A stretch of 64,000 bases of DNA, from positions 62,001-126,000 of the forward strand of contig JAALGY010000028.1 of the NCBI GenBank assembly GCA_032358165.1, given 5' to 3'. Every line of letters starts with the position of its first letter. Positions within the stretch are counted from its first letter, which is position 1. The DNA is from Diplosphaera chodatii (Eukaryota; Chlorophyta; Trebouxiophyceae; Prasiolales; Stichococcaceae). The position numbers and the translations under genes are program-made. The notes under the pieces are model-generated. The model worked only from the letters and a program-made list of their open reading frames with translations, searched no databases and was not told the origin of the DNA. Below are positions 33,005 through 44,600 of the stretch, one piece after another.

Positions 33005-36000
33005 ATGCAGGTGCCACCTCCTGCAGTCCACGAAAAGCAACAGAGGTCAGCAAATGGCAGCGGCGTCGCAGATGGTGACCAGACCGCTGCCCCCACCGCT
33101 GCCCCAGCGGCGCCGAGGGAGACAGCAGCAACACCAGCATACCTGGAGATCGAGGCTAAGCCAGATGAGGAGGTCGTCAACCTTGCCGTTGTCAAGGATG
33201 GTGAGGCTCTGAAGCTTGAAGGAGACCACATTACCATGGTGCCCCAACACTTGACTCTGCCCATCGTCTCGAGATGGGGTGATCACTTGAGCGGAACTGC
33301 TGACCAGGATGCCGCAACCAGCTGGCGTTCAGGTAACGGTCCGTCGCTGATCGTGCTCAGCGTTGTGCTCGCAGGTGTCGCCATCCTGCAGAACTCGGTC
33401 GGCAAAACCAACTTCAAGGGGCTCGCCGACTTTGAGGATGCTGAGCGACAGGAGGCCAACAAGAGGTGCACAAGTGCAGACACACCGCACAACCCGCGCA
33501 GCAGTGAGAGCGAATACGATGCAGCAGTTGGATCATGCTTGCCAGCACCCTGCACAGCTGCGCTGCCGCACTGGCCGGGTGCTCCCGGGAGGGGAGATGG
33601 CGGGCGCCAGTGTGAATCCGGCTCACAGCTGAGTATGCGTCGTGCTGTGTCGCCGCAGCATCCTGGCCTGCTTCGGCTGCAACCCGCAGCAGGGCAACAC
33701 GGAGCACCGCTTCGACAACATCACCAACCTGCTGGCCGGCATCTTCTCCATGTGCGACATCAAACTTTGCAGTTTCATGGCCACCTGACCGCCCGCAGCA
33801 GCTTGACCACTGGCGCACCTCTGTGGCGCCCGCATCGCTTGCACCTGACGTGTATCCGCACCTGATCCAGCCAGCTGTGGACGTTGCAGGCCGGTCGCAC
33901 TGGTCGTGTTCCTGGACTCCGCCTTTGCATACATCAGAGCCGGCGTCGGCATGAGCCAGGTGCCGCCGCTGCTGCTGCGCACGGCACCTGCTGGGTCGGC
34001 TGCTGCTGTTTGCACTGCCTGCTTCTCGGCTGTGATGTTGCTGGCAAGCGTTGGCTGTGGCATGCGTGCCGTTGCTCAGCGTCAGCATCCCTGGTCGCAG
34101 GCGGAGGGCGCCACCTCGCGGGGGCTCTCCTTCTGCACCTGGACGCTGGTCACGCTCAAGCCGGAGGTGCAGGTCATCACGGACACCCTGCGCGACGGCA
34201 GGTGCGGCGCTGAATATGCTGCCCTCCCTGACTGCGACGCGCTGCAACGGGGCTTGACGCCATGCTGCCCGGCATGGGGCCCGGTCTGCCTGCAGCGTGC
34301 GTTCCCGACCGGCAATGACCGCGCATGCAGAGCGTTTGGGCGGCGGGTGGAGAAGCACTACCTAAGCTTTGAGCAGCCCCAAACAAGTTTACGTCATCGC
34401 CAATTGATCTGCCTGACGAGCAGATACCACTCACGGCCATGCACACCTGATGCCCCCTCTCATGCCGCCGCCACCTGGCAGGTTCAAGACGCACCCGTAC
34501 GTGGTGGGCCTCCCGCACCTGCGCTTCTACGCCGGCGCGCCCCTCATCTCCAGCCGTGGCCACCGCCTGGGCAGCCTGTGAGCAGGGTTTCCAACAGCAA
34601 GTCCCTTTTCAGCCTCATGACATGTGCTGCACATCTGTATCCTTATCCACAGGCATGACCGTTGAAGCATGCCTGCTCCTGTTGGCCTCCCTGCTGCCGG
34701 CTGACGCCAAGGTGTGTCCACTAACCCCAGCTGATCAGCAGGGGCCCAACTTGAGCGCGCTTCTCACACTGGTGCCACCCTGTCCATCAAACCCGCAGGT
34801 GCCTGTGCGACTACACGCCGCGCGCGTTCGACGCGGAGTGCTGCAACATCCTGTGCAACTTTGCGGAGATCGTGGTGCGGGACGCCGAGCGGTACGCCGC
34901 GGAGGACGGCGCCGCCGCCCTGGACCCCCTCAGCTCCGGCCTCTCCGCTGGTGAAATTCGAATTAGGCATTTGGGATCTAGCCCCAGATGCGCAGTGCTG
35001 CAGGTTGTGAACGCCCTCGGCTCCGGCCTCTCTGCGGGTGGATGCCGGATCCTAGAAAGTTTTGCACAGAGTCTCGGAAGTGCAGCGCTGCAGTGTGTAG
35101 ACCCCATCGCCCATCTGCATCTGGTGTTTGATGTGCCGATGCCAGTGGCGGGCAGGCGCAGGCGTGTGTGCCTGATCCCCTGGTAGGACGGCGATGCTGG
35201 TTGGTTTCCGGTTGAGAAGCATGGCATCATACCAGTAAAGGAACGTGCTTCTGCAGGCGCCCCCGTGAGGGAGCTGGGGGCCGGCGACGCGATGACGACC
35301 GTGGCGCTGGTGAAGACCCGAGAGCCAGGGTGGCCGCTGCTGTTCGTCAGCGAGGGCTTTGCGGACGCGACAGGTGCGCACAGCCTGCACGTTTCCCACA
35401 GCCCTGCGGCGGGCTGCGGACGCTGCTGAATCTTGAACACATGTGCCCTGCTCACCCTGACAACATGCTGAAACGGCATGGTAATGTCGGGCACATTGGC
35501 ACAGATTGGCGCATGACTTGCACTGCAGCCAAGTTGCAATTGCAGCATTTGATCTGTGTGTCAGCTTGGGTCTCGCTCTCACAGGCGTGGGGCAGGAGGC
35601 CGCGGGCAGGGGGTTCTGGGAGCTGTTCTGGGAGCCCGGCAGCCACAGCAGCGGCGTGCACGGCGGCGGCCAGGCCTTCGCGCAGCGCGTGCAGCATGGC
35701 GCCAGCTTCGTGGTGGAGGTGGCCGGCGGCCGCATCGCCTCCGACTCCACCTGCCTGGTCCGCTTCAGGTGGGCAGCTGGACAGGGGGGGACACGACATG
35801 TGCAGGGGTGCCAGGCTTGCGAGCAGGTGATGCAAGTAATGGGGCTGTCAGGCCAGCCATCGAAGGGTGGCTTGCTGCAAGCAGCCTGCTGCAGGCAGCA
35901 GCAGCGGGCTTTGATGTGCACCATCACCCGTCCCCTTTCGAGCAAGCTCTGCACCAAAGCCACTGCTCCCACAGCCGCGCACATGCCGGAACGTACATCG

Positions 36001-39000
36001 AATGTGGGCCTCCAAGAGAGTCTGCTGCTACGTTGGGTGTGGTCCCGCAGGCCGGCGGCGCTGGAGGCCCTGGACCACAAACAGGTGCACGTGAACATCA
36101 ACATCCCGGGGCCCGTGCGCAAGGCGGTGGACCAGGACCCCGCCGCCTACTACTTCGCCACCGTGCAGCGGGTGTGGAATTTGCAGTTCAGTGCCTGCCT
36201 TCATTTCATTTCCTAAATCCGTGACACAAGCAGTGGTGGACCAGGACCCCGCAGCCTACTACTTCGCCACCGTGCAGCGGGTGCGCATTCGAATGCCACA
36301 GCAGTGCAATTTCTAATCGAAGTCGAGATCCTGATGCGGCAGGGCTGCACTCTGGGAGCTCGCCATGCAGTGCGTGTGGACTTCGATTGCTGCAGTCATG
36401 TGCCTGCCACCGCCATGACCCTTCTGCACAGCACACAATGCAGTGTTGTGGCTGGCATGCCGGGATGGCTGCTGTTTTCTTGCCTGGCGTTATGTCGGAC
36501 GACGATCCGGCATCCACCAGAGGTCAGGTGGCAGGACATGGCCACGGGTACCAGTGTCCACGCCCCAAGTGTGCGGCCATGCTGAGAAACCGCTGGTGCG
36601 TGTGCCTGTGCAGGTCAGCTGCGGTAGCGGCTGCAGCGTCGGCAGCGTGGCGGCGCACGACCCGCAGCAGGACGTGCCGTTCGACGACGTGCGGCTGGGC
36701 GGGCTGCTGGGCAAGGGCAGCTTCGGCAGCGTGTTCATCGGGCTGGCGGCTGGCACGCCCTGCGCGGTGAAGGTGGGGGTGCTGCAGCGGAGGGTTTTGT
36801 GCCCGAGGGTATAGGGCGGCTTTGGCGGCATGTTCATCCGGCTGGCGGCGGGTGTACCTCGCTATGAAAGTTAGGGCTGTCCAAGCATCATGCATGATCA
36901 TGCAATGTCATCACACTGCGGCAGAAGCCTTGCACATTTTGCAGGCCACATGATCCTGAGGTGACCTCTGCTGAAAGAAGAGGCTCCTTGAGCGTGAGAC
37001 CCCTTGTGTTTCCCTGCAGGTCATCGAGCACAGGAGCCAGCCGGACAGGGACGCGTCGGCGGCAAGGGAGGAGCTGGAGGCGACGCTGGGGATGGAGCTG
37101 GACCACCCCCATATCGTGCGCACCCTGAAGTTCGCCACGCGGCGGCGCGCCGGCGCGGTGCGTCGAGTGCTCACGGAACCGAGTGGCCCGGCAGTGTGCC
37201 AGCAGTGGTGTTCTGGAGCTACACCACCCCAACATCATGCGCACCCTCAAGGTCGCCACGCGGCGGTCGACGCTGGCCCCTGCTTGCTGATTGGACAGCA
37301 CTGCGATACCGCATGTCCAGCATGCATGTGCGGCATGGCTGGGGGCCTCCAGTCAGTGTTGCAGCGGCCTTGCAAAGCTGGTCTGGCATGTGGCCAGCCT
37401 GCATTGAACGTCATGTAGTCTGTGGGCCTTCAACCACATTGGAGCTGCTTGTGACGATCAAGCTCGTGCCCAGCGTCCTGTGCCTGTCAGCAGGCGGCCG
37501 TGCTGCGGCCCGGGCACGGCAGCGCCGGCAGCGGCCGTCCAAACTCCGCCATCATGCAGCCGCCGACGCCGCTCGGCAGCGGCGTCGGCAACAGCGCTCT
37601 CAGCGTCCGCGGCGCCGGCGGCTCGCGGTTCAGCCTCGACATGGGGGAGCCCCGCAGCAAGGGGCGCATGGAGACCTGGATCGTGCTGGAGCTGTGCGAC
37701 CTGGGCTCCCTGCAGGTGCCAATGCCTTGCTTTTCGAAAACCAGCGCTGCTGTTGTGACTGATCGACCGTGTGGGACTTTCTGCCACCCTCGCCTGTCCG
37801 TGTGGTTTGATGTGTTGGCATCACATTGCCGCGGATCACGGCACGCCAGCTATGCGATGGCATCACCTAGAGGGCGCACTCTCATCACAGCAGAGCGCGC
37901 ACACCGTCTGGCAATCAGTGCCATGAACTGAACATTCGCCTGCGCTGGTGGCGGCAGGCGGCCATCGATGAGGGCTGCTTCCGGCAGAGCGGCAACATCT
38001 TCGAGGGCGCCCCCGACGTCGCCCGCATCCTGGACATCGTCATGCAGATCGCGTCCGCCATGGACTACCTGCACGCAAAGGTGCGAACCAGAAATGCTCT
38101 CTGCGGGCAGCATGGATCTGTCTGGTATTGCTGGCACCCAGTGTGCCAGAGACGCAGCTCCCAACAGACGGAAGCGTCTCTTTCACACCCAAATCGGTGC
38201 TGCGAAGGGTCCAGGCCATGTGCACCAGCCAGCAACTGCTGCACCGCGCAGGTGCATCGTTGGCATCGGCATACTTGACCAGTTGCGTGCGTGCCTGCAG
38301 GGGCTGCTGCACTCGGACCTGACGGCCAACAACATCCTGCTGCAGAGCGTCGGCGGCCCGCCGCTCGACCTTACGGGCGCCTTCGAGGTGCTCGACAAGA
38401 AAACCGCTGTAGTATAGCTATACACTCGCAACATGCAAGCTCCAACGGCTGCCACGGCTGTCGGACCGCGAGCCTCACCCGTGCCCGGCAGTCGTCCTCG
38501 AGAATGCCAGCTGACACAGGCCCCGTGTTGACGTGGGTGGTGATGGAATAACAGCATCAGATCCCACACGTTGCCACAAGTTTCCGGTACATGCAGGCTG
38601 CTGAGCTGGAGCTTGCGGCAGTGGGCGACGGCGACGAGCAGTCCGCGGCATTTGTTGCCAAGGTGAGCCGCGCACACACCCGGGTCATTGGTGTTGTCAG
38701 CCTGGCATCAGCGTGTCAAGCTGCACAGAAGAGGGGCACAGGGAAAAGCTGGGCCGTTATGACAGCGAAACCTGCCACTGCTGGGCGCAGGTGTCGGACT
38801 TTGGCCTCAGCCGCGCTGCCGCAACAGAGTCCGCCATGTCGACAAACACCATCGGCACGGTGCGCTGTGAACCGGTGTCCAACCTCCTGCCCTCCTGGTA
38901 CGGGTCAGATTGAACCTGACTGAACGACTGGTCAGGAATGCAGCACTGGATCCTGATCCGCGGGCGTGTTCCGTGCCCAGGTGACGCACATGCCGCCGGA

Positions 39001-40091
39001 GCTGCTGCGCGACGGGCAGCTGTCCAAGGCAGTGGACGTGTACGCCTTTGGCGTGCTGCTGTGGGAGATGTGGGTCGTTCGCGCCCCACCCTGTGCTGAC
39101 GTTGCTGTTCTGATTTCTCCATCGAAGCTCCGCGCTCCAGTGGGCAGCCTGTATTGCTGCTTGTTGCCCTGCGTCTGCTGCCCTGCGTCTGCTGGCCCCA
39201 CCTGGTGTGGCGATGTGCGGCTGTGGTGCCTGCTGCTGGGTCTCCTGACTGCGTCCGGTGGACGCAGGTATGTTGGGGAGCGGCCCTGGGCTGGCATGCG
39301 ACCCGTGACCATCATCCTGAAGAAGACACAGGTGGCTGCAACGCCATCAAATAACTGACAAACCCTGCTGACATATCGTCGTCGTCAACTGAGGTTCGAC
39401 GGGTTTGCTTTGAGCAGGACAAAGCGCGGTTGGCTTGGCCGCCCGGCACGCCGCCCGCATACCAGGTGTCAATCCCCCACCCTGCACTGATTGTGATCAC
39501 TGCAACCATGGTCTGTCACTGCACGCTGCAACACAAGCTTGCGCTCTTGCATGATCATGTGAGTACCATGTGAGGAGAGCAATGGCAGAGTGGGCCAGCA
39601 ACTGCCTGTTCTCAGCATTCAAGATCCAAATGCAGGAGCTGGGCGACATGTGCATGTCGACAGACCCCAAGGCGCGGCCCACGTTCCCACAGATTCGGCA
39701 GGTGAGGGAACAGCTGATCGGAAATGGACTACGAGAGCGTCTATCACCTGCTTACAGGAGAGCTGATGGTCGCTGGATGCTATGCTGTGCACCGTCACTG
39801 CTGTCAGCATGCCCTGAGGTCATGTTCACGTCCTCCTGTTCGGATGACACGATTGAGCACTGCTGCAGTTCGAGCCGCCCATGAAGGAGCTGTCGCACCA
39901 GGCAACAGACTGTGTGCACATGCTGCATGCCATGCCTGCTGACGTCCGGCCGTGCGCCCACCCCGCAGCGGCTGGCGGACCTTAGGCGGGCGGCGCAGGA
40001 CAGCCGGCTGGCGCCCACCGGCGGCTTCAGCCAGTATCACGGCTGGCAGCGCGCCTTTGAGGGCAACGCCGCCCGGGAAGAGGCCGTGTAG
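33005..40091 (+). CDS. Membrane-anchored GAF-PAS protein kinase, 21 exons
   Basis: Exons: 33005-33465, 33659-33751, 33890-33959, 34101-34201, 34482-34577, 34799-34950, 35257-35373, 35585-35768, 36051-36171, 36614-36772, 37020-37157, 37494-37715, 37958-38080, 38301-38387, 38597-38662, 38791-38859, 38981-39069, 39268-39331, 39418-39465, 39636-39701, 39969-40091; 882 residues in frame. A hydrophobic segment at ~112-127 (SLIVLSVVLAGVAIL) precedes a GAF domain (~154-325; SILACFGCNPQ, FDNITNLLAGIFSMPVALVV, LPHLRFYAGAPL, GHRLGSLCLCDY) and a PAS-like domain (~325-465; PLLFVSEGFADATG). The TKL-like kinase has GKGSFGSV (~497-504), Lys518 (CAVK), HSDLTANN (683-690), DFG (733-735) and MPPELL. The loop has His-Ser-Asp-Leu-Thr instead of HRDLK, but Asp and Asn are kept, so activity is plausible. 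Ligand unknown. Confidence 0.85.
34931..35041 (+). repeat. Copy of kinase exon 6 end in intron 6
   Basis: The exon 6 end and donor (34931-34953, ctccggcctctccgctggtg) recur with changes at about 35018-35040 (ctccggcctctctgcgggtg), offset 87 nt, inside the following intron. Confidence 0.7.
36124..36290 (+). repeat. Near-identical copy of kinase exon 9 end in intron 9
   Basis: The last ~48 nt of exon 9 plus its gtg donor are repeated at about 36233-36283, offset 109 nt. The translation VDQDPAAYYFATVQR is unchanged; the main difference is a synonymous GCC to GCA. No acceptor gives the copy the correct phase as an extra exon. Confidence 0.85.
36715..36870 (+). repeat. Diverged copy of kinase exon 10 end in intron 10
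   Basis: The glycine-loop segment of exon 10 (from 36715) recurs at about 36814-36866, offset 99 nt, with many substitutions: the copy would read GGFGGMFIRLAAG instead of GSFGSVFIGLAAG and ends in stops, so it is not coding. Confidence 0.8.
37093..37276 (+). repeat. Diverged copy of kinase exon 11 end in intron 11
   Basis: Exon 11 from about 37093 recurs at about 37213-37274, offset 120 nt. The exon encodes LDHPHIVRTLKFATRR; the copy would encode LHHPNIMRTLKVATRR, which is still kinase-like. Confidence 0.85.
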
Positions 40092-40576
40092 CCGGCCGGG
40101 GGGCGCCTCCCCAGGGCAAGCAGAGTGGGCTGGAGGGTTTAGGAGGGTTCAGACAGTGACAGCTGGGCAGAGGTGCTCACGGTTCTGGTGTCGCGCCTCT
40201 GAGTGCGATGCCAGCCCGCATCCAAGCGAGCAAACAGCCCAGTGAGGGTTTGGCTGGTCGATGAGGCGCAGCGGCAGTGGCGTGTGGCGCGTTGCCGGGC
40301 CCCTTTGGCGGATTACGGCTGACGGCACAGGATAGCGATGTGAAGAATGCCGCGATGTGAACTGATGCAAAATGGTGCATCATGTCTAAGCAGTTGACAC
40401 CCAGCTCATAGCCTGCCCAGAACACCATTGTGTAGCGTTGATGGCAATGAATTGCAGCATGGCAATGAATTGCAGCATGGAAAAGTTTTGCGGGGCCCGT
40501 TTGCCCAAAGCGCATCGGCATTAAGTGTAGCTAGAGCCTGGTTAGTGTCCTATGCACTGCAGATATTGAAACTGTG
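40092..40576. other. 3' flank of kinase gene
   Basis: About 480 bp without an exon. A telomere-like gagggtttaggagggttc lies at about 40134-40151, shortly after the kinase stop, and a direct repeat of atggcaatgaattgcagc lies at about 40441-40478. Confidence 0.45.
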
Positions 40577-41503
40577 ATGACTGGCGAGCTGTTTCGTCGG
40601 CGCTGTGCCCGCCTGCGATCTTGGCAGTTGCTGCTGTACTCGTACGTGCCGGCTACAGCCAACCAGGATGATGCGCTCTGCACGTCTGCATCCGGTACTT
40701 CCACCTGTGCCGCGCATTCTCCCTGACAACACCAGATGAGCTGCAATAGTGCTCGTTACAGTGCACTGTGCTGCAATGCTGCCAAGCTGTGTATGCAATG
40801 CTGCCCGCCTGATCCATGCCTCCTGCCTGATCTGTCAGACCACTACGATTGCACGAGATTTGCCTGGATCTGTGACAAATTTGCAGCGGTGCCAGCTTGC
40901 ACGGCCACGTGACCAACGGGAAAACAACGACAGACCCGCAGGCGCCCACGCCCGATGATGTGCTGCCCTCGTACACCGTACAGGTGCGTCAGTCTCTGCG
41001 ACCTATTGTGACAAGAAAGGCGCAAGCTTTTGGTGAGTGGGTCGCCAGTTGCATGTGCATCGGCGCCCTCTCGTGAGCACGAGATTTGAAGTGCAGCCGG
41101 GGTTCCAGCGCGCATACACACGCAGCACCGCTGCTGCCGCTGCGGTCTGCAACCAGCAACTCAGCCGAGGGACATCAGACGTTGGTGCCCCCTGGTCGGA
41201 CCTAGGCCTGGTACACTGTTCCAGGGTGCCCTGGGACTGACGGATTCGAGACCGCCAGCGCAGGTGTCAGCCTCAGAAGCACCTTTCAGCAGCACTTATA
41301 TTGAGGCCTGCAACATCAAGGTGGCCGTTACCGCGGGCGCCTCCGTGGTAGCAGCCAGTCATACGGGCTGGAACGTGTCGGGAGCTGTGGGTTCGCGGTG
41401 CGGGCGAGCTGATTACCCCGAGGCGGTTACGGCGGGCTCATTCCAGGCTGACAAGCAGCCCGGAGCTGCCGCCATTCCTGCATCGCAGAAGGGCCGGCGG
41501 TAG
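40577..41503 (+). CDS. Tentative 149-residue protein, unknown
   Basis: Not recognised. Four exons close in frame: 40577-40641, 40887-40983, 41097-41144, 41264-41503. The start is MTGELFRRRCARLRSWQLLL, an Arg-rich and Leu-rich leader. The middle exons read GASLHGHVTNGKTTTDPQ and PDDVLPSYTVQPGFQRAY; the last is Ala/Gly/Ser/Val-rich (YIEACNIKVAVTAGASVVAA) and ends SQKGRR. Exons 2-4 look protein-like with proper borders; exon 1 is the least certain. The gene ends only 131 bp before the GT77 start codon and could instead be upstream exons of a longer 5' leader. Confidence 0.35.
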
Positions 41504-41570
41504 GTGTGAGGTGGCATTACACACCACCCCAGCGGCGGCAGCGGCAGCGGCGCGAGCTCGGACCCCTGGC

Positions 41571-41618
41571 ATGAGCAGCGCGGCAGGCGCAGCGCATCGG
41601 CGGGGCGCCAGCAACTGA
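41571..41618 (+). CDS. Upstream ORF in the GT77 5' leader (15 residues)
   Basis: An ATG at 41571 opens a 15-codon frame (MSSAAGAAHRRGASN) that ends with TGA at 41616-41618, 16 nt before the GT77 start codon. If the mRNA leader includes it, it could limit translation of the main frame. The transcription start is not known. Confidence 0.45.
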   Translation: MSSAAGAAHRRGASN

Positions 41619-41634
41619 GGTGCCGCAGGCGGCC

Positions 41635-44600
41635 ATGCGGCTGCGGTCAGCGGTCAGGGACGTGCGCCTGGCACGGCCCCGCAGCCGTATCCCGGCGGCG
41701 GTTACGCTGCCACTGCTGGTCGCGGTGTCCTTCCTGTGCGGCTACGAGCTCCACGACAGGATGTGAGCAGAGTGGTTAGCTGCACCTCTACATATCCCAT
41801 GTGTGGCCCCTGACATGTAGTGCCCATGGGGCGCATGTAGCAAAGGTATTGTCAAGTTCTGCAGGCTGCGCGGCTGCTGTGTGCTCCCTTGGACAGTGGC
41901 CCCGCACCGACTGGGCCTGCCCCGCTGGTCGCAGGTTGCCGCAGAGCCAGGACGCGGCCGCTGAGCATGCGCACAGTCCAGGCTTCCCATCGCGGCGCGG
42001 CTTCGGCCTGCTGACCGCTCCAGGTGGGGCCCAGCAGGGGGATTATGGGCTTTCGTGGTGGGATTCACCATTCTTTATGCTGCCGATGCCACAGTTGCCA
42101 GCACTTCCAGCCTGGTCCACGGAGGGAACTGCTGGTTTGAATAGCGTACGTGGAAGTAAACAATGCTGGCAGGTTACCAGCATTTACTTTGGTGCGGGTA
42201 CAGTGCGACACCCCTGACTGGGTGTGTGCCTGACGAGCTGTCTTGTATCCCTGCTGACAGGCAGCAACCAGCGGCACAACGGCCAGTGCTACACCGACGC
42301 GGTGGCTGCCGCACAGGCGGTCGCCGTGAACGACACCGTCATCTTGACGGTGCCTTCTACTTCCTGCTCTTGACTGTTCTGCTGCAGAGCTGCTTCTCCC
42401 ACTCTCACAAAACCTTGTCACCAGCATGCTCATCAGCATCGATTGTATCACCAGCTTTACACGACTGCCGAGAGTGCACTGTAGCATCCTCCTACCAGCT
42501 CAACAGCCACCCGGTGAAGAAATGCCAGCCGGTCCCTTTTGACACCGGCAAGGTTCAGCATCTGCGCCGCAGGTGGTGAACAAGGCGATGCTGGACTTTG
42601 GGCGCAACTGGGTGGCGCACCTGAGGGCCGCGGGCGCCGCCAACCTGCTGGTCGGCGTGTACGAGCGTACAACGGCCAATGCGTTATCCAGGGCGGGGGT
42701 TCCGTGCCTCGACATCAGCGACGTCATACAGCTGGACCCCAATGGTGTGTGACCGCCACATGGATGTCCTGTACATACGTAGCACCATGTTCACTGCATG
42801 CTCATAGGTCTAGCTGAAGCACATTGCCCGCACCTGTCGACCAGCAGGAGAGCAGCTGGACAGCACGCCTGCGCTGGGGTCGAGCAGAGGCCCTTGAAGC
42901 CTGAACCCCGTGCCTTGTAGCAAGCTCATTTCGAGCGACTGGGGCGAATTTAAAGCGCGGCGCACCGTCTGTGCCTGGAGACGCTGAAAACGTGCGACAA
43001 ACCGCCCACCCACACCTGCGTGTTGCCACTCCCCCTGCAGCCACCTTCAGCTGGGGCGACACCAACTGGCGGCGCACCAGCTGGTCGCGCTGCTCCATCA
43101 TCCCGGAGATCATGCGCGGCGGCTACAGCGTCATCTGGTCCGACATCGATGTCGTGTGGTTCCGGGACCCCACCGGCATGCTGCCGCTGCACCCGGAGGT
43201 GCGGCGCCGATGCTGTCGAGGTTGCGTGTCAGGCAGGCGCCGCACTCTCTCGCTGCGGTGCCATCACGTATGCCTTGCTGCTGCTGCACGGCTCGCGGGG
43301 CCGCGGCAGGCGCTGCAGCCAGCACGGCAGTGTGTGAGGCCGCCACGGCGCCATCCGAAAAGGCAGTTTACGGGTTACGATTTGGTGTCTGCTGGCAGGT
43401 GGACATGATCATGGGCAGCGACCAGCTGGCGACCTCGCTGCCGCCGGGTGATTCAGGGTTCGAGGACCCAGTGTTCGCATTCCAGCACCAGTACAACGCA
43501 GGTGAAAGACGTGATGCTGTTACTGACGTCGGACTGATGTGAAGCAAATGCCGTGCACTGCTGACAGGCTGCGGAGCCGCAATCACCAGTAATCACAGCT
43601 GCAACTGCGGGGGCCAGGCCCCCCATATCATGTGGTGAATGAGGCAAAGCGGTCACCGCTTCAGCGGCGAGCTCCGTGCAGCTCGCTCCTGTGTGGCTCT
43701 GGCACTGGCGCCTGACGTCCCACGCAATCGGGCGCTCCGCTGCTGCAGGCGTGACGTTCCTGCGCCACAGCCGGCAGATGATCGACCTCATGGACGCCTG
43801 GAAGGTGGAGATGTTCGCGGGGCGGCAGAAGATGAACCAGGACGCGCTCAACAAGGTGATCTTCGTGAATGTACACAAGCCTGACGATGTAAACGCTCAC
43901 GATGATGCAATAGTCAACAATAGAAGACATTGAATCATGTAGACCCTGATACCATACACAACCCAACTCATCAGGCGGTTATTGAAATGCATGTGCCATC
44001 AAATTCTGCCCAGCCCCCGGAATCCGTCACGCACGAGCCGCTGCGGCCGGGCAGGACAGCCCCAAAGGCGTCGCACCGTCAGGCGCAGGAGTGTCGCTCC
44101 CGCACTGCAGACGCTGCTCAGCCGTGGTGCTTGCCGTGTTGCAGGAGCTGCTGCGGGCGGGCATCGACAAGAAGACGGTGTCGCACCACCTGGCGCCCGA
44201 CAGCCAGCGGGTCCTGCTGGCGTTCCGGCGGCGCATCCGCCTGGGCGTGCTGCCCGTCTCGGTGCTGATGACGGGGCGCTCCTACTGCCTGCAGCGCCTG
44301 GACAGGGTGAGTTCAGCACTGCCGCAGATGGCGCCTAACCCTCCCGTGCTGGCGCTGCCATTGCACTGCGAGGCACCACATACAGGCCGCCTGGCGCAGG
44401 CGCCTGTCTTGTGTATATTTGTGCTACCTGTGTATGTGCTGAATCATTTGAGATCATCCCTGTGATCACCACCGGGAATGGCAGCCGTGAGCATTGTGTT
44501 ACCAGGCTGCCACAGCGCTCAGCCGATCACAGACCGGTGTCACAGGGTGCTGCGCGTCTGGGCTGTCGCGTCGACTGGGGGTGTGTGACGTGGCGCCTGG

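Noticed and set aside
34101..35768. Reading the GAF-PAS part as a separate photoreceptor gene
   Set aside because: Exon phases run unbroken from 33005 through the PAS exons into the kinase exons and to the stop at 40091.
36231..36283. Possible extra exon of the kinase gene
   Set aside because: The preceding AG sites do not give phase 0, so inclusion would break the frame into the kinase domain.
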